The notes: generated by a model from the sequence alone, not told the origin. A stretch of 48,893 nucleotides of DNA from Paracoccus shanxieyensis (GCF_009711265.1 NZ_WMII01000023.1:1-48893); one strand, 5' to 3'. Positions 34,551 to 43,958 are shown, counted from the stretch's first letter. Made by a program: numbers and translations.

Positions 34551-37500
34551 ATGGTTTGGCGTATCCGCATGATCTGCTGTTGTCTGGGAACTTTGGCCGG
34601 TTACGCCGGGACCGCGCAGGCTGATGATCTCGGCCGGCTGATCGGAACCATCGCGAACGAGGTCGTCAAGGAGCAGATGCGCCAGCAGAATGCCCAGCCG
34701 CGCCAGCCCCAGCAGCAGGGCCAGCCCCAACAGGTGCGGCGGGCTACAAAACCGGCGGCGCCCGCCCCGCAGCAGCCGCAGATGAGCGCCGAGGAACGGA
34801 TGGCCGTGCAGCGGGCGCTGATGGCTGGCGGGTATTACGCCGGCACGATCGACGGTGCGCTTGGCGCTGGCAGCCGTCAGGCCATCGCCAGATGGCAAGC
34901 GGCGATGGGGGCATCGGCAACCGGCTATCTGCTGGACCAGCAGGCCCGGGCTTTGATCCGGAGCGCGCCGGTCCTGCCCGCCACCGCCAGCGCCGACGCC
35001 GAGACGCCCGCGCCGCAGGAACCCGCCGGGCTGTCCGACACGCCACCCTGGCAACGACAGCCCGCCGCCGCAGGGGCAGCACCCGGCCAGCAGCCTGCAA
35101 CCGCCACCGCCGAGACCCCACCCTGGCAGCGGCAGCCTGCCCCTGCTGGGATGCCGCCGGTGCAGGCGCAGGCCCCGGCAGCAGCCAAGGTGCCGCGGGC
35201 AGCGGCGGGTAGGGCAGTCATGCCCCAAAGTGTCCTGCCCGAAGGCGCCGTGATCGGCGACCACGCTCTGAATAACGCCATGCTGATCTGGGTGGCCGCC
35301 AACAACCCGACACTGCTCGACACGGCGCCAACCATCGTCACCCGTCTGGTCTGGGCCGGGCTTGCCCCGGAACTGCGGCAGAACAAGATCAATGACCCCA
35401 ACCTGCAGCGCCAGGCGATCGGGGCCGCGCTGCCGGCCCCCGGCATGGCGCAACCCGCCTTTGTCCGGCTGGAGCGCGACGTGGACATCGCGCCGCCCTG
35501 GGACGGCAAGCCCGCCAGCCTCATCACCACGTTCACAGACATCGAAGGTGTCACGGCGATCACCGAATTGCAGACCCATCAGCGCGGCACCAGGACCGCA
35601 ACGCCGATCTGGACCTTTCGCTTTGCTAAACCTTTCTACATGCCCACGCCGGCGGGGCTGGAAAACTGGGTCCTCCCACGCCAGAACAAGCGCGCGAGCC
35701 TGCTGGTGCAGATCGACCTCGCGCTCGGCAAAGCGAGCTTCACCCCCGATCCGGACGGTCAGGGCCTGCGCAACAACAGCATCGAGGCGCGGGTTGAGCG
35801 CGTGACGCTGATCCGTCGCCCACCTCTGCCAAAACGGAAAACCGATCCCGTCCTGCCCGACGAGGTGCTGCATGTCTGGACGGGCGAGGCCCCGGACGCT
35901 CAGCAGGTTGGTGGGGTCGGCGATGTCGCCGGGATCGCGCAGACCTACGGCGGCGGGGTCAACGGCGGGCGCTATGTGTCGCGGCTTGGCAGCGGCCATC
36001 TGAACGAATACAGCGCGACCGGCAGCGTCAGAGGTGGGGGCGAGGCGCTGAAGACCGCCCTTGCCCTGCGCGGGCTGGTCGAAATCGCGCCGGACCGCGC
36101 ACCGGACGTTGCCTTGGCCGATGCCCTGTCGATGCAGTTCCTGACCGAACGCGAAAGACTGGACATCCTGCCGCAGGAAATCGCCCTGCGCAAACCCTAT
36201 GACAAGATCAGCGAGTTGGCGCTGCATGCCGCCATGACCAAGGCCGCCGTGCCCGTGCGTGATAGGGTGATCGCGCGCGCGCCCGACCTGCCGCTGCCGA
36301 TGCGCCGGGTCAGCACCATGTATCTGGGCGAATACAACTTCGACAGCGGCGCGTTCCCGGCGCAACTGGACGGCAGTATCTATCAGGACCTGCCTCTGGC
36401 CGAGGCCGGACCCGATTTCGCCTTGGACGCGCCCTTCAAGATGTCCCCCGCCGAAGCGCAGGCCTTGCTGGACCGGATCACCGCCGCCAATCCGGCTGGC
36501 GCGAAAGGGCGCGAACTCTTCATTGCCGTGGATTACAGTCTGGACGATGTGACCAGCCGCGCCCCCGGCGCGGGTCCGATCACGGCGGCCGAGCTGGAGA
36601 CCGTCGGCCTGCGCAGCCATATCGAAAGCGCCGCGCTGTATCTTGATCCCGGCTTGACCGACAAGCTGATGGACCTGCCCTTCCCTTCGCCGGTGGAGCG
36701 CCCGGTCGCCGCCGCCACCGCCCCTATCGCACCGCCCACCGATCTGGCCCAGACCACCGCCCGCAGCCTGTGGGGCGCCTTTGCGCTGGCCGATCCGCGC
36801 GACGAATATGCAAGCGCGATGCTGCAGAAGATACTGTCAAAACAGGGGGCGGGCGGGGCTGTCGAGGTTCAGGCTGCCGCGCTCAAGGACGCGGTGGTGG
36901 CCGAGGCACGCGGCAGTTATTGGCTGGGGGCAACTGTCGAGCTGATGGATTACGAGCCGCAAACCGGCGGTTTCCCGATCAAGCGCGTGGACCTTCGCGC
37001 CCCGCCGCCGGGCGGCGGCGACACCGGCATGGCACCGCCGGAAATCGGCTTCATGGACCAGAACGTCTTTCGCCTGCTGTCCGCGACGCCGGAACAAGCC
37101 GCTGCCATCGACACCTTCCGCGGCGTGGACAGCCGCCTTGCCCTCCTGATGCAGGTGCGCCCGGCCGCGGTCGCCTATGATTACAATACGGGCAATGGCG
37201 CCCTACAATTCGCCGCGCCCGATACGATCCTGCTGGGTCCGGTAGGCGCGGACGGGTTGCCCGATCCAATCCTGCTGCAGATCGGCGCGCCGGTCACGCC
37301 TGCCGAAACGCTCACCCCCGCCGCGCCGACCCAGATCACCGCACCCCGAGCCCTGCTGCTGGACCAGGAGGGGCTGGATCTGCTGGCCCTGTCGCTGGAT
37401 CCCGCGATCTATGACGACACCGACTGGCGCCGGATGCTGATCGAACGGCTGATGCGCGAGCGGTGGTTCAGGGTCGAACCGGATCCAGTTCGCGGCGATC

Positions 37501-38861
37501 TGGCTTGGGGCAGCTTCTTCGCCGATCCGATGCAGACCCCGGATCCCGCGCAGATGACGGCGCTGATGCCGGCCTTCCGCGACTGGACCATGGCCCGCGT
37601 CGCCGCCCTGCCGGACCGGCTGCTGATGCCACGCGGCCCAGTGCCGATGGGCGAGCCGCAATGCCTCGGCTTTACCGAGGTCAATGCCCCGGCTATCGGA
37701 ACACACCCGTCGTTCGTGCTGAAGAACGCGGCCTCGCTGCTGGGCGACATGACCGCAATGGCCGCGACCGAACACCTCGGGACAGCCGAGACCCACCGCC
37801 CCGGCCCTGACCGGCTGTGGGTCCACGATCCGAATAGCCAGACGCAGAGCTGCCGCTATCACGGACGCTCGCCGGTCGCGCCGCTGCAATCGCAGGTGCC
37901 GGTGGATGCGGGCCGCGTCGCCGCCCTGGTCGGCACGGCGGCCATGCCGGTTCTGGCGCATGGCGATGACGGTCTGTCGGCAACGGCGGTGACGCTGCGC
38001 CGGGACGTGCTGCGGCTGGAAAAGCCCCAAGGCGCGCCCGATAAGCTGCGCGGCGTGCTGGTTGCCGCCGGCCCGGTGGAGGCGATCACCGGCTGGCGCG
38101 GCCACACTGGCCGTGACATGGCACAGGCGCTGGCGCTGACCTCGCCAGACTGGGCCGGGCCCGGCGACCTGGCCACACGCGACATCCTGGGCCTGACTAC
38201 CGGCATGACCCTGGCCGAATTCGAGACCGGCGCCATCGCGCATCTGGGCCAAGCCGTGCGCTTTGTCGAGGAGGTTCCCGGCAAGGGCATGTTCGGCCAT
38301 GCGCGCGGCTTCCTGAATATGGAAACCGGCGAGGCGCTGGCCGCGATCTATGCCCCACGCGCCGAAGGCCAGCCCGTCGTCGCGATCATGCGCCGGATCA
38401 TGCTGCCCGCCAGTGAGCCGGGTCTCGAGTCGATCAAGCTCAGCCTGACGCAGAAATACGGCGAGAATATTGAGGAGTTTCAGGAGGGCCGCTGGCAGTG
38501 GAGCACGCTGCCCAAGGGCGAGGACGGATGGGGCGTCTGCGTCGGCGGGCGGTCGCTGATCGCTGGCGGACGTGGCGGACGTGAGGGCGCGCCCAGACTG
38601 ATCCCCGACGGCGATCTTGGCCAGCCTGTCGGCAGCCATTTCGGCAGTCCCGATTACTGGGTCGGTGCTGGCTGGCCCGAGATGGTCACCGACCGTCCCG
38701 GCCAGCTGGATCCCGAACGCTGCGGGCTGGTGGTGGGCGCCTTCGTGACCCAAGTTGATGACCGGCGGATGATGCAGATCTGGCTGCTGGACCGCAAGCT
38801 GGCCGGCACGCTGGACGCCATCCCGGCCCCCCCCGTCGAAGCCGCGCCGCTGAAGCTGTGA
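34551..38861 (+). CDS. Very large secreted protein with peptidoglycan-binding domain, function unknown
   Basis: 1436 residues from the ATG at 34551, with GGAGAGTGAC directly upstream. Signal peptide to about residue 24 (LAGYAGTAQA, cut before DD). A Gln/Pro-rich linker (45-77) leads to a PG_binding_1-type domain (83-137: MAVQRALMAGGYYAGTIDGA then ARWQAAMGASATGYL). A second Pro/Ala linker (140-225) holds two copies of TPPWQRQPA. The remaining 1200 residues are a soluble, moderately conserved-looking body with few Cys and no motif I can name (for example NNAMLIWVAANNPTLLDTAP, and GMTLAEFETGAIAHLGQAVR near the C-terminus). It is probably periplasmic and anchored to the wall. A small secreted gene follows 41 bases later, so the two may act together. 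Confidence 0.8.
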   Translation: MVWRIRMICCCLGTLAGYAGTAQADDLGRLIGTIANEVVKEQMRQQNAQPRQPQQQGQPQQVRRATKPAAPAPQQPQMSAEERMAVQRALMAGGYYAGTIDGALGAGSRQAIARWQAAMGASATGYLLDQQARALIRSAPVLPATASADAETPAPQEPAGLSDTPPWQRQPAAAGAAPGQQPATATAETPPWQRQPAPAGMPPVQAQAPAAAKVPRAAAGRAVMPQSVLPEGAVIGDHALNNAMLIWVAANNPTLLDTAPTIVTRLVWAGLAPELRQNKINDPNLQRQAIGAALPAPGMAQPAFVRLERDVDIAPPWDGKPASLITTFTDIEGVTAITELQTHQRGTRTATPIWTFRFAKPFYMPTPAGLENWVLPRQNKRASLLVQIDLALGKASFTPDPDGQGLRNNSIEARVERVTLIRRPPLPKRKTDPVLPDEVLHVWTGEAPDAQQVGGVGDVAGIAQTYGGGVNGGRYVSRLGSGHLNEYSATGSVRGGGEALKTALALRGLVEIAPDRAPDVALADALSMQFLTERERLDILPQEIALRKPYDKISELALHAAMTKAAVPVRDRVIARAPDLPLPMRRVSTMYLGEYNFDSGAFPAQLDGSIYQDLPLAEAGPDFALDAPFKMSPAEAQALLDRITAANPAGAKGRELFIAVDYSLDDVTSRAPGAGPITAAELETVGLRSHIESAALYLDPGLTDKLMDLPFPSPVERPVAAATAPIAPPTDLAQTTARSLWGAFALADPRDEYASAMLQKILSKQGAGGAVEVQAAALKDAVVAEARGSYWLGATVELMDYEPQTGGFPIKRVDLRAPPPGGGDTGMAPPEIGFMDQNVFRLLSATPEQAAAIDTFRGVDSRLALLMQVRPAAVAYDYNTGNGALQFAAPDTILLGPVGADGLPDPILLQIGAPVTPAETLTPAAPTQITAPRALLLDQEGLDLLALSLDPAIYDDTDWRRMLIERLMRERWFRVEPDPVRGDLAWGSFFADPMQTPDPAQMTALMPAFRDWTMARVAALPDRLLMPRGPVPMGEPQCLGFTEVNAPAIGTHPSFVLKNAASLLGDMTAMAATEHLGTAETHRPGPDRLWVHDPNSQTQSCRYHGRSPVAPLQSQVPVDAGRVAALVGTAAMPVLAHGDDGLSATAVTLRRDVLRLEKPQGAPDKLRGVLVAAGPVEAITGWRGHTGRDMAQALALTSPDWAGPGDLATRDILGLTTGMTLAEFETGAIAHLGQAVRFVEEVPGKGMFGHARGFLNMETGEALAAIYAPRAEGQPVVAIMRRIMLPASEPGLESIKLSLTQKYGENIEEFQEGRWQWSTLPKGEDGWGVCVGGRSLIAGGRGGREGAPRLIPDGDLGQPVGSHFGSPDYWVGAGWPEMVTDRPGQLDPERCGLVVGAFVTQVDDRRMMQIWLLDRKLAGTLDAIPAPPVEAAPLKL

Positions 38862-38902
38862 CTGACCGGCACTGCGAACCCCAACCGAAAGGAGATCCGC
38901 CC

Positions 38903-39388
38903 ATGCCCATTACCGCCCGATGGCTTGCTGCCACCTTGGCGGCCATGATCCTCTGTGCCACTGCCGCGCCTTCGTTCGCCTGGGATCTGCGAAAGCAGCC
39001 AGACAGCGCCTCGACCTCGCAGGTCGAGGGCGGCAAGCGGCTGACGCTCAGCTGTTCGCGGGGACGCGGCACCCTTGATCTGTCGCTCAGCGACATTTCG
39101 GCGGGCACGGACCTGTCGGCGCCGCTGCGCGAGATTTCGATCTCTGGCAATCTGGTGCTGTGGATCGGGATGCCGGACGGCAGCTTCACCCAAGACGCTT
39201 TCACCGCCTTCGACGAACAAGGCTCGGTCGCGGCCTCGATCCCCGTCGATGCGATCAGCTGGGACTCCTTTGGCAATGGCGAAAAGCTGTGGCTTCAGGA
39301 CACCGCCGTGAATGATCCGCTGTTCGCCTCGGGAATGAAGGGCACCGGCGCGGCCCGGCTGGCTTTCCTTGAGCGCTGCGGATTCTGA
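38903..39388 (+). CDS. Small secreted protein, partner of the large peptidoglycan-binding protein
   Basis: 161 residues from the ATG at 38903, with AAAGGAG upstream. Signal peptide LAATLAAMILCATAAPSFA, then mature WDLRKQPDSASTSQVEGGKR. The mature part is rich in beta-type pattern (LTLSCSRGRGTLDLSLSDIS, LREISISGNLVLWIGMPDG) with two Cys that could form a disulfide. It resembles small invasion-associated-locus-B-like or lectin-like periplasmic folds in general pattern only; no family assigned. Same strand and spacing as an operon with the 1436-residue gene. IS debris begins right after it. Confidence 0.7.
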   Translation: MPITARWLAATLAAMILCATAAPSFAWDLRKQPDSASTSQVEGGKRLTLSCSRGRGTLDLSLSDISAGTDLSAPLREISISGNLVLWIGMPDGSFTQDAFTAFDEQGSVAASIPVDAISWDSFGNGEKLWLQDTAVNDPLFASGMKGTGAARLAFLERCGF

Positions 39389-39422
39389 GAGGAGATCTGC
39401 AAGGCCGATAGGATTCCCAGGC

Positions 39423-39720
39423 TTACCGTGCGAGACGGACGGAACTTCCGGTCCGCCCGTAGCAGTTGGCATCGTCAGCGACGACGCCATTGGTGAATCT
39501 GACGCCTTCGATGACGCGTGGCAACTGGTTTGTGCCGTTGAGCTTGCGCGACTTCTTCGATGCGGCCCGAACCAGGGTGAAGACCATCAGCTTCGCGGTC
39601 TTCTGCGACAGTGCGCCCTTGGTGCGGACGGTTCGGTGTCGGACGGTGGCGAAGACGCTTTCGATCGGGTTCGAGGTGCGCAGATGCTCCCAGTGCTCGG
39701 CGGGGAAGTCGTAAAAGGCC
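39423..39720 (-). mobile_element. IS256-family transposase C-terminal fragment (second lineage)
   Basis: The minus strand encodes AFYDFPAEHWEHLRTSNPIE, SVFATVRHRTVRTKGALSQK and TAKLMVFTLVRAASK, containing the third catalytic Glu of an IS256-family transposase, then runs to GVRFTNG near its natural end. About 100 codons remain. It is a different subgroup from the element at 32747. Its upstream side is joined to istB at about 39720. Confidence 0.8.
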
Positions 39721-39980
39721 GTCGCATCAAGGCTGCGAAGTGCCCGACCGTCAAAAGCCTCGACAGCTTCGACTTTGCGGCTATTCCGAAGCTGAACAAG
39801 ATGCAGGTGCTGGAACTGGCCCGGTGCGAATGGATCGAACGGCGCGAGAATGTCATTGCCCTCGGCCCGTCCGGCACCGGCAACCCATGTCGCCCTCGGC
39901 ATCGGGCTGGCTGCCTGTCAGAAGGGCCTGTCCGTTGGCTTTACCACCGTTGTGGCGCTGGTCAGCGAGATGATGGAGGC
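39720..39980 (+). mobile_element. istB: IS21-family istB fragment with broken Walker A
   Basis: The plus strand encodes GRRIKAAKCPTVKSLDSFDF, then AAIPKLNKMQVLELARCEWI and ERRENVIALGPSGTG, typical of IstB, the AAA+ helper ATPase of IS21. At the Walker A loop two bases are missing (GPSGTG then NP instead of KTHVALG), and the second frame continues THVALGIGLAACQKGLSVGF and VALVSEMMEA. It then ends abruptly. Dead fragment. Confidence 0.8.
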
Positions 39981-40366
39981 CTTTGAGGTCCCCGCGGGAC
40001 GCGGTTCCGGTGATGCCGTGCTCAGGACTGATGCCGATCGTATCGAGCACGCCAATGAGACGGGCACATCGGAATTGCATTGAACCAGCATCATGTTGGC
40101 GGCCACAGCGCTGATCACGGACCGAAGCATGCACCCGGGTCGGTCTCAGGCGAAGACTGCCGAACAGGAAAGCAGATCACTTGCTCAAAGAACAAGACCG
40201 CGCTCCGGCGGCACATCTCGTATGCCAAAACCGCTTGACTGGGACGACCCCGTTACCGAATTCCTGAGCCTAGACGTGCGCGCATAAGCCAGCAGCCATC
40301 CCCCGGTTCGAGATCGACAAAGTTGCATCTTTCATTTCCATAGTCAGAAAGCTATATCACTAGAAA
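39981..40366. other. Non-coding or degenerate stretch between IS scraps and hipBA
   Basis: No convincing gene. The minus strand carries a short open stretch (RLIGVLDTIGISPEHGITGT) that may be another transposon remnant but matches nothing I can name. The last 70 bases are AT-rich and likely hold the hipBA promoter. Confidence 0.4.
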
Positions 40367-40409
40367 ATAGTCCAGGAAATATATTCCCCCTCTAACGCCC
40401 ATGGACTAT
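40367..40409. promoter_or_regulatory. Inverted repeat upstream of hipB, probable operator pair
   Basis: ATAGTCCA (40367-40374) and TGGACTAT (40402-40409) face each other 11 bases before the hipB ATG, with a further ATAGTC at 40340. HipB dimers bind paired inverted sites to repress their own operon. The half-site differs from the E. coli TATCC element. Confidence 0.55.
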
Positions 40410-40419
40410 ATATCTGTGC

Positions 40420-40680
40420 ATGAACACGCTTCCTCCAATCAGCATCCGCAGCCTGCGGCAGGCAGGCGCTGCTCTGCGCGCGCGCCGCAGGGCCTGCAAC
40501 CTCACCCAGAAGCAGCTCGCCGCGGCAACGGGAACGGCGCAATCGACGATTTCGGATATCGAAACCGGTGTCGTCTCGGTCAGCCTTGACGTCTACCTTC
40601 GGTTGCTCGAACCTCTAGGCGGCGAGTTGTGCCTGACCAACCGTGCAACCCACATGGATACGCCTGGGCATGGCACGTAG
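40420..40680 (+). CDS. hipB: HipB-type antitoxin, Xre helix-turn-helix
   Basis: 86 residues. Helix-turn-helix RRRACNLTQKQLAAATGTAQ followed by STISDIETGVVSVSLDVYLR, and the HipB-like LLEPLGGELCL before a short tail. It binds the operator and holds HipA inactive. Its stop overlaps the hipA start by 11 bases, typical of coupled hipBA. No strong ribosome site precedes the ATG. Confidence 0.85.
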   Translation: MNTLPPISIRSLRQAGAALRARRRACNLTQKQLAAATGTAQSTISDIETGVVSVSLDVYLRLLEPLGGELCLTNRATHMDTPGHGT

Positions 40681-42010
40681 ACAGCGCGCCCGACCAGGCG
40701 CAAGGCAGAACAAGACCGGCGTCTGGTATGGACACGACCTTGTCGGCACCTTGGTCAAGGCTGCGGACGGCGGGATCGGCTTCAGCTATGCACCAACCTG
40801 GCTGTCGAACGAAGAGGCCTTTCCGGTCGCCAGCATCTTGCCTTTGGTGCAGGGCGCGCAACGCGGTGACCTTGTTCTTGCCGCCTTCGACAATCTCTTG
40901 CCGGATGCCGAGGGGGAATTGCGCGCAAAAATCGCCGAACGGGTCGCTGCGCCAGACAAGGACGTGTTCTCGCTGCTCTCGGTGCTGGGCCGCGACTGCG
41001 TCGGTGCGCTGCAGTTTTTGCCGCAGGGTGCCGCGCCCGAGGCACAGGACATCGCCTATCGCGTGATGACCGAGGACGAGATGGCGGCCGATCTGCGTGG
41101 ACTGGCCATGGCCCCTCTGGCCCAAGGGCCGGATGACGATTTCAGGATCTCGATCGCGGGCGCGCAGGAAAAGACGGCATATCTCAGGATCGGCGGCAAC
41201 TGGGCCAAGCCGCGCGGCATCACGCCCACAAGCCACATCTTCAAGACCCCGATGGGGGTTTTGCCGGGGCCGGACCAGATCGACCTCAGCGACAGCGTCG
41301 AAAACGAACTGTTCTGCATGACCTTGGCACGAGAGATTGGGCTGCAGGCGGCCTCGGTCCAGCGCATCACCTTGCCCGACGTCACCGCTCTGGCGGTCGA
41401 ACGCTTTGACCGGCGCTGGAATGGCGCGGTTTTGACGCGGCTCCCGCAAGAGGATCTTTGTCAGGCCCTCGGCTATCCCTCGGCGCAGAAGTATCAGCGC
41501 TCTGGCGGCCCTGGCATTCGGCAGATCATGGAACTGCTGCGCGAATCCGATGAGCCGATCCTTGACCGGGAGGCGTTTCTTTGCGCGCAGATGTTCTTTT
41601 ATCTGATCGGAGCCTCCGACGGTCATGCCAAGAACTTCAGCCTGCATCTTGGTCGCCGGGGCCGTTTCCGGCTGGCACCGCTTTATGATGTCCTGAGCAT
41701 CGCCCCTGTGGTGCAGGCGGGACGGCTGCAACGCAAGCGCTACCGCATGGCAATGTCCGTCGATGGCCACTACGGCATCGACGACATCGTCCCGCGCCAT
41801 TTCGAGAACGAGGCACGGGCCAGTGGCCTGCCGAAAGGGCGCGCGCTGGTTCTGCTGGCCGAGCTGGCGGATCGCCTTGGCCCGGCCCTCGCGAGGGCAC
41901 GCGAGGCCGTGCGGGATCAGGTTCCGGCGTCCGTGATGGACCCGATCTCGCAAGATGCCATGACCCGGGCCGAGACGGTCAGGGCCTTGCTGGCTTCCGA
42001 TCCTGAATAG
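40670..42010 (+). CDS. hipA: HipA-type serine/threonine kinase toxin
   Basis: 446 residues. HipA kinases phosphorylate glutamyl-tRNA synthetase and induce growth arrest. Visible: the Gly-rich ejectable loop ISIAGAQEKTAYL with Ser161, equivalent to the autophosphorylated Ser150 of E. coli HipA; the catalytic DGHAKN with Asp317; and the Mg-binding Asp340 in LAPLYDVLS. FKTPMGVLPGPDQIDLSDSV and VENELFCMTLAREIGL are also typical. Full length and intact. Start chosen at 40670 for the 11-base overlap with hipB; the frame is open from 40643. Confidence 0.9.
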   Translation: MARRQRARPGARQNKTGVWYGHDLVGTLVKAADGGIGFSYAPTWLSNEEAFPVASILPLVQGAQRGDLVLAAFDNLLPDAEGELRAKIAERVAAPDKDVFSLLSVLGRDCVGALQFLPQGAAPEAQDIAYRVMTEDEMAADLRGLAMAPLAQGPDDDFRISIAGAQEKTAYLRIGGNWAKPRGITPTSHIFKTPMGVLPGPDQIDLSDSVENELFCMTLAREIGLQAASVQRITLPDVTALAVERFDRRWNGAVLTRLPQEDLCQALGYPSAQKYQRSGGPGIRQIMELLRESDEPILDREAFLCAQMFFYLIGASDGHAKNFSLHLGRRGRFRLAPLYDVLSIAPVVQAGRLQRKRYRMAMSVDGHYGIDDIVPRHFENEARASGLPKGRALVLLAELADRLGPALARAREAVRDQVPASVMDPISQDAMTRAETVRALLASDPE

Positions 42011-42197
42011 CTGCAGGCCCGATCATGGCGCGCTGCAGCACAATGCAAGGTGGCATGGCGAAGGCAGGCCTTGAAAGCTCGGGACAGGTGCTGCATGTTG
42101 ATGGTGAACAGGCCTTTGAGCCGATTTCGCCAGAGGGCTTTATCCGGCGACAAATCAATGCGTTAGCTACGCGTTCATTCCGGCCCCTACCGCCGGA

Positions 42198-42237
42198 GCC
42201 AAATCCTTCTAAATCAAGATCTTGAAGGCCATTTGGC
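42198..42237. repeat. Nested dyad upstream of the integrase gene
   Basis: GCCAAAT (42198-42204) and ATTTGGC (42231-42237) enclose the 12-bp palindrome TCAAGATCTTGA (42214-42225), with CCTTC/GAAGG between them. It lies 72 bases before the integrase start in a 298-base region (42011-42308) that otherwise holds no gene. It could be a recombinase core site or an operator. Confidence 0.45.
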
Positions 42238-42308
42238 AGCATATGGACCCCGCGTCCATTTGTGGACCTCGCGCCCGACACGCTGACCCTTCATAGAAGG
42301 GCCTTGAT

Positions 42309-43958
42309 GTGGCGATTGCGAACCATGTGATCCGGCGGCGCGCGTTTTATGCGTGGCGGCGCGTCTGGCGCGGAAGTGCTATTCAGATTCCCCTCTCAAC
42401 CACCGATGCGACTCATGCCCGCCGCCTCGCAGCAGCGGCAACCGCCGCCGCGTCCGTGGGATGGGGCCTGCTTGACGCAGGCCGGATCACCTTGCACGAT
42501 GCGAAGCAGGAGATTCACCGAGCCGTTCAGAACGAGCGGCTTGCCTTGGACTATGAGGCCGCAGGCGGAGATCCAGAGCATTCACGACCGGGAGGACGCG
42601 CCTTCTATTTCTTCTTCAACTTGGCCGCTGATGGTCCCGACGACGAGCCGGAACCGAGCAAGAAAACGGGGCAACCTTCCCCGGATACCACCAACGCCGC
42701 TGAACCGTCCGCACGTCCCGTCGATTCAGCCCCATTGCCACCTGACGCCGCACCGAACATACCGGACGCCGCCGATGCGGCTCAAACGCCGATACGTCCC
42801 CCCGTTTCATCGGCCTCCTCGGTTGTGCCTGCCATCACCCCCGCCCAGCACCCTGACACGCCGCCACAGCCGCGCACAGAGGCCTCCGGTCCGGGGCCGC
42901 ACATGATGCAGGAAATCGTGACTCGTCTCGGCAAGATGGACAAGCGCACGGGGCGCGCGTCCGACAAGACGATTGAGCAGTGCGCGGGCATCGCGGCTTT
43001 GTTCGTGGAACTGACCGGCGTGGCGGATGTGCGCGCCATCCGGCAGCACCACATTGCGGTTTTTGTGGATGGGATGGATCGCTTGCCGCCGGTCTATCGA
43101 CGTTCCGCCGCCGAGCGGGATAAGCCGATTGCCGAGATCATCGCAGGGGCGGAAGCCTCCGGCGTCAAGTGCGGACTTTCCTCCGCGACGATCAACCGGA
43201 ACCTGATTCAGATCGGCAAGATTCTGGAGTTCGCCAAATCGCAGGGTATCCGGGTTAATCCGGACATAAACCCGTCATCATTGCGGCGTTTCGAGAAGAA
43301 GAACGCCAAGGACGACCGCGACCCGTTCACGCCCGAAGACGTGAAGCGGATTTTTGCGGCCCCGGTCTGGTCTGGAGCCAAGAGCGCGAAACGCCGCCGT
43401 CAGCCCGGCAGCGTTGTAGTGAAGGACTGGCTGTATTGGGTGCCGCTGATCGCCGCCTATACCGGCGCGCGCCGGGAAGAAATCTGCGGCCTCGAGACTG
43501 CGGACGTTGAGGATGAGGACGGAATCCCCGTCTTTCGTATCCGCCCCAACACGCGGCGCGGCATCAAGAACGCTCAATCCGAGCGGCGAATCCCCATCCA
43601 TTCGCACCTGATCGACCTTGGTTTTCTGGATTACGTCCGCGACCAGCGGGAGCGGAACCGTCCGCACCTGTTCCATGACTTGAACCGGAAAAGTGCCAAG
43701 TCACAGATCGGCGACTCGACGGCTTACCTGTGGCGGAATATTCAGCACGACCAGATCGGCCCGCAGGAAAAGAAGTCGTTCCATTCCTTCCGGCATTATG
43801 CCGTTCAGGGACTGCGTGCGGAATCGGATGTTGAGAAGCATGTCAGGGCCGAACTGTTCGGGCACTTGGTCGGGGACATTGAGGATGACCGCTATGGCGG
43901 ACGGGCACCCGTGGCAACGCTGCGCGCTGCTGTCGAGGCGTTGCCTCGGGTATTTTGA
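42309..43958 (+). CDS. Tyrosine recombinase (phage-type integrase)
   Basis: 549 residues from a GTG at 42309, with GAAGG upstream. The C-terminal catalytic domain has the full set: Arg388 in YTGARREEICGL, His492 and Arg495 in FHSFRHYAVQGL, His519 in LFGHLVGD and the nucleophile Tyr529 in DDRYGG. Residues 205-330 form the SAM-like core-binding domain (MMQEIVTRLGKMDKRTGRAS). Residues 105-200 are a Pro/Ala-rich low-complexity linker, unusual for the family and probably disordered. It may integrate the element or resolve plasmid multimers. It lies next to the iterons. Confidence 0.88.
   Translation: MAIANHVIRRRAFYAWRRVWRGSAIQIPLSTTDATHARRLAAAATAAASVGWGLLDAGRITLHDAKQEIHRAVQNERLALDYEAAGGDPEHSRPGGRAFYFFFNLAADGPDDEPEPSKKTGQPSPDTTNAAEPSARPVDSAPLPPDAAPNIPDAADAAQTPIRPPVSSASSVVPAITPAQHPDTPPQPRTEASGPGPHMMQEIVTRLGKMDKRTGRASDKTIEQCAGIAALFVELTGVADVRAIRQHHIAVFVDGMDRLPPVYRRSAAERDKPIAEIIAGAEASGVKCGLSSATINRNLIQIGKILEFAKSQGIRVNPDINPSSLRRFEKKNAKDDRDPFTPEDVKRIFAAPVWSGAKSAKRRRQPGSVVVKDWLYWVPLIAAYTGARREEICGLETADVEDEDGIPVFRIRPNTRRGIKNAQSERRIPIHSHLIDLGFLDYVRDQRERNRPHLFHDLNRKSAKSQIGDSTAYLWRNIQHDQIGPQEKKSFHSFRHYAVQGLRAESDVEKHVRAELFGHLVGDIEDDRYGGRAPVATLRAAVEALPRVF

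Noticed and set aside
34512..36620. 702-codon minus-strand frame opposite the large secreted protein
   Set aside because: Mirror frame of a GC-rich gene; the plus strand has signal peptide, ribosome site and PG-binding domain.
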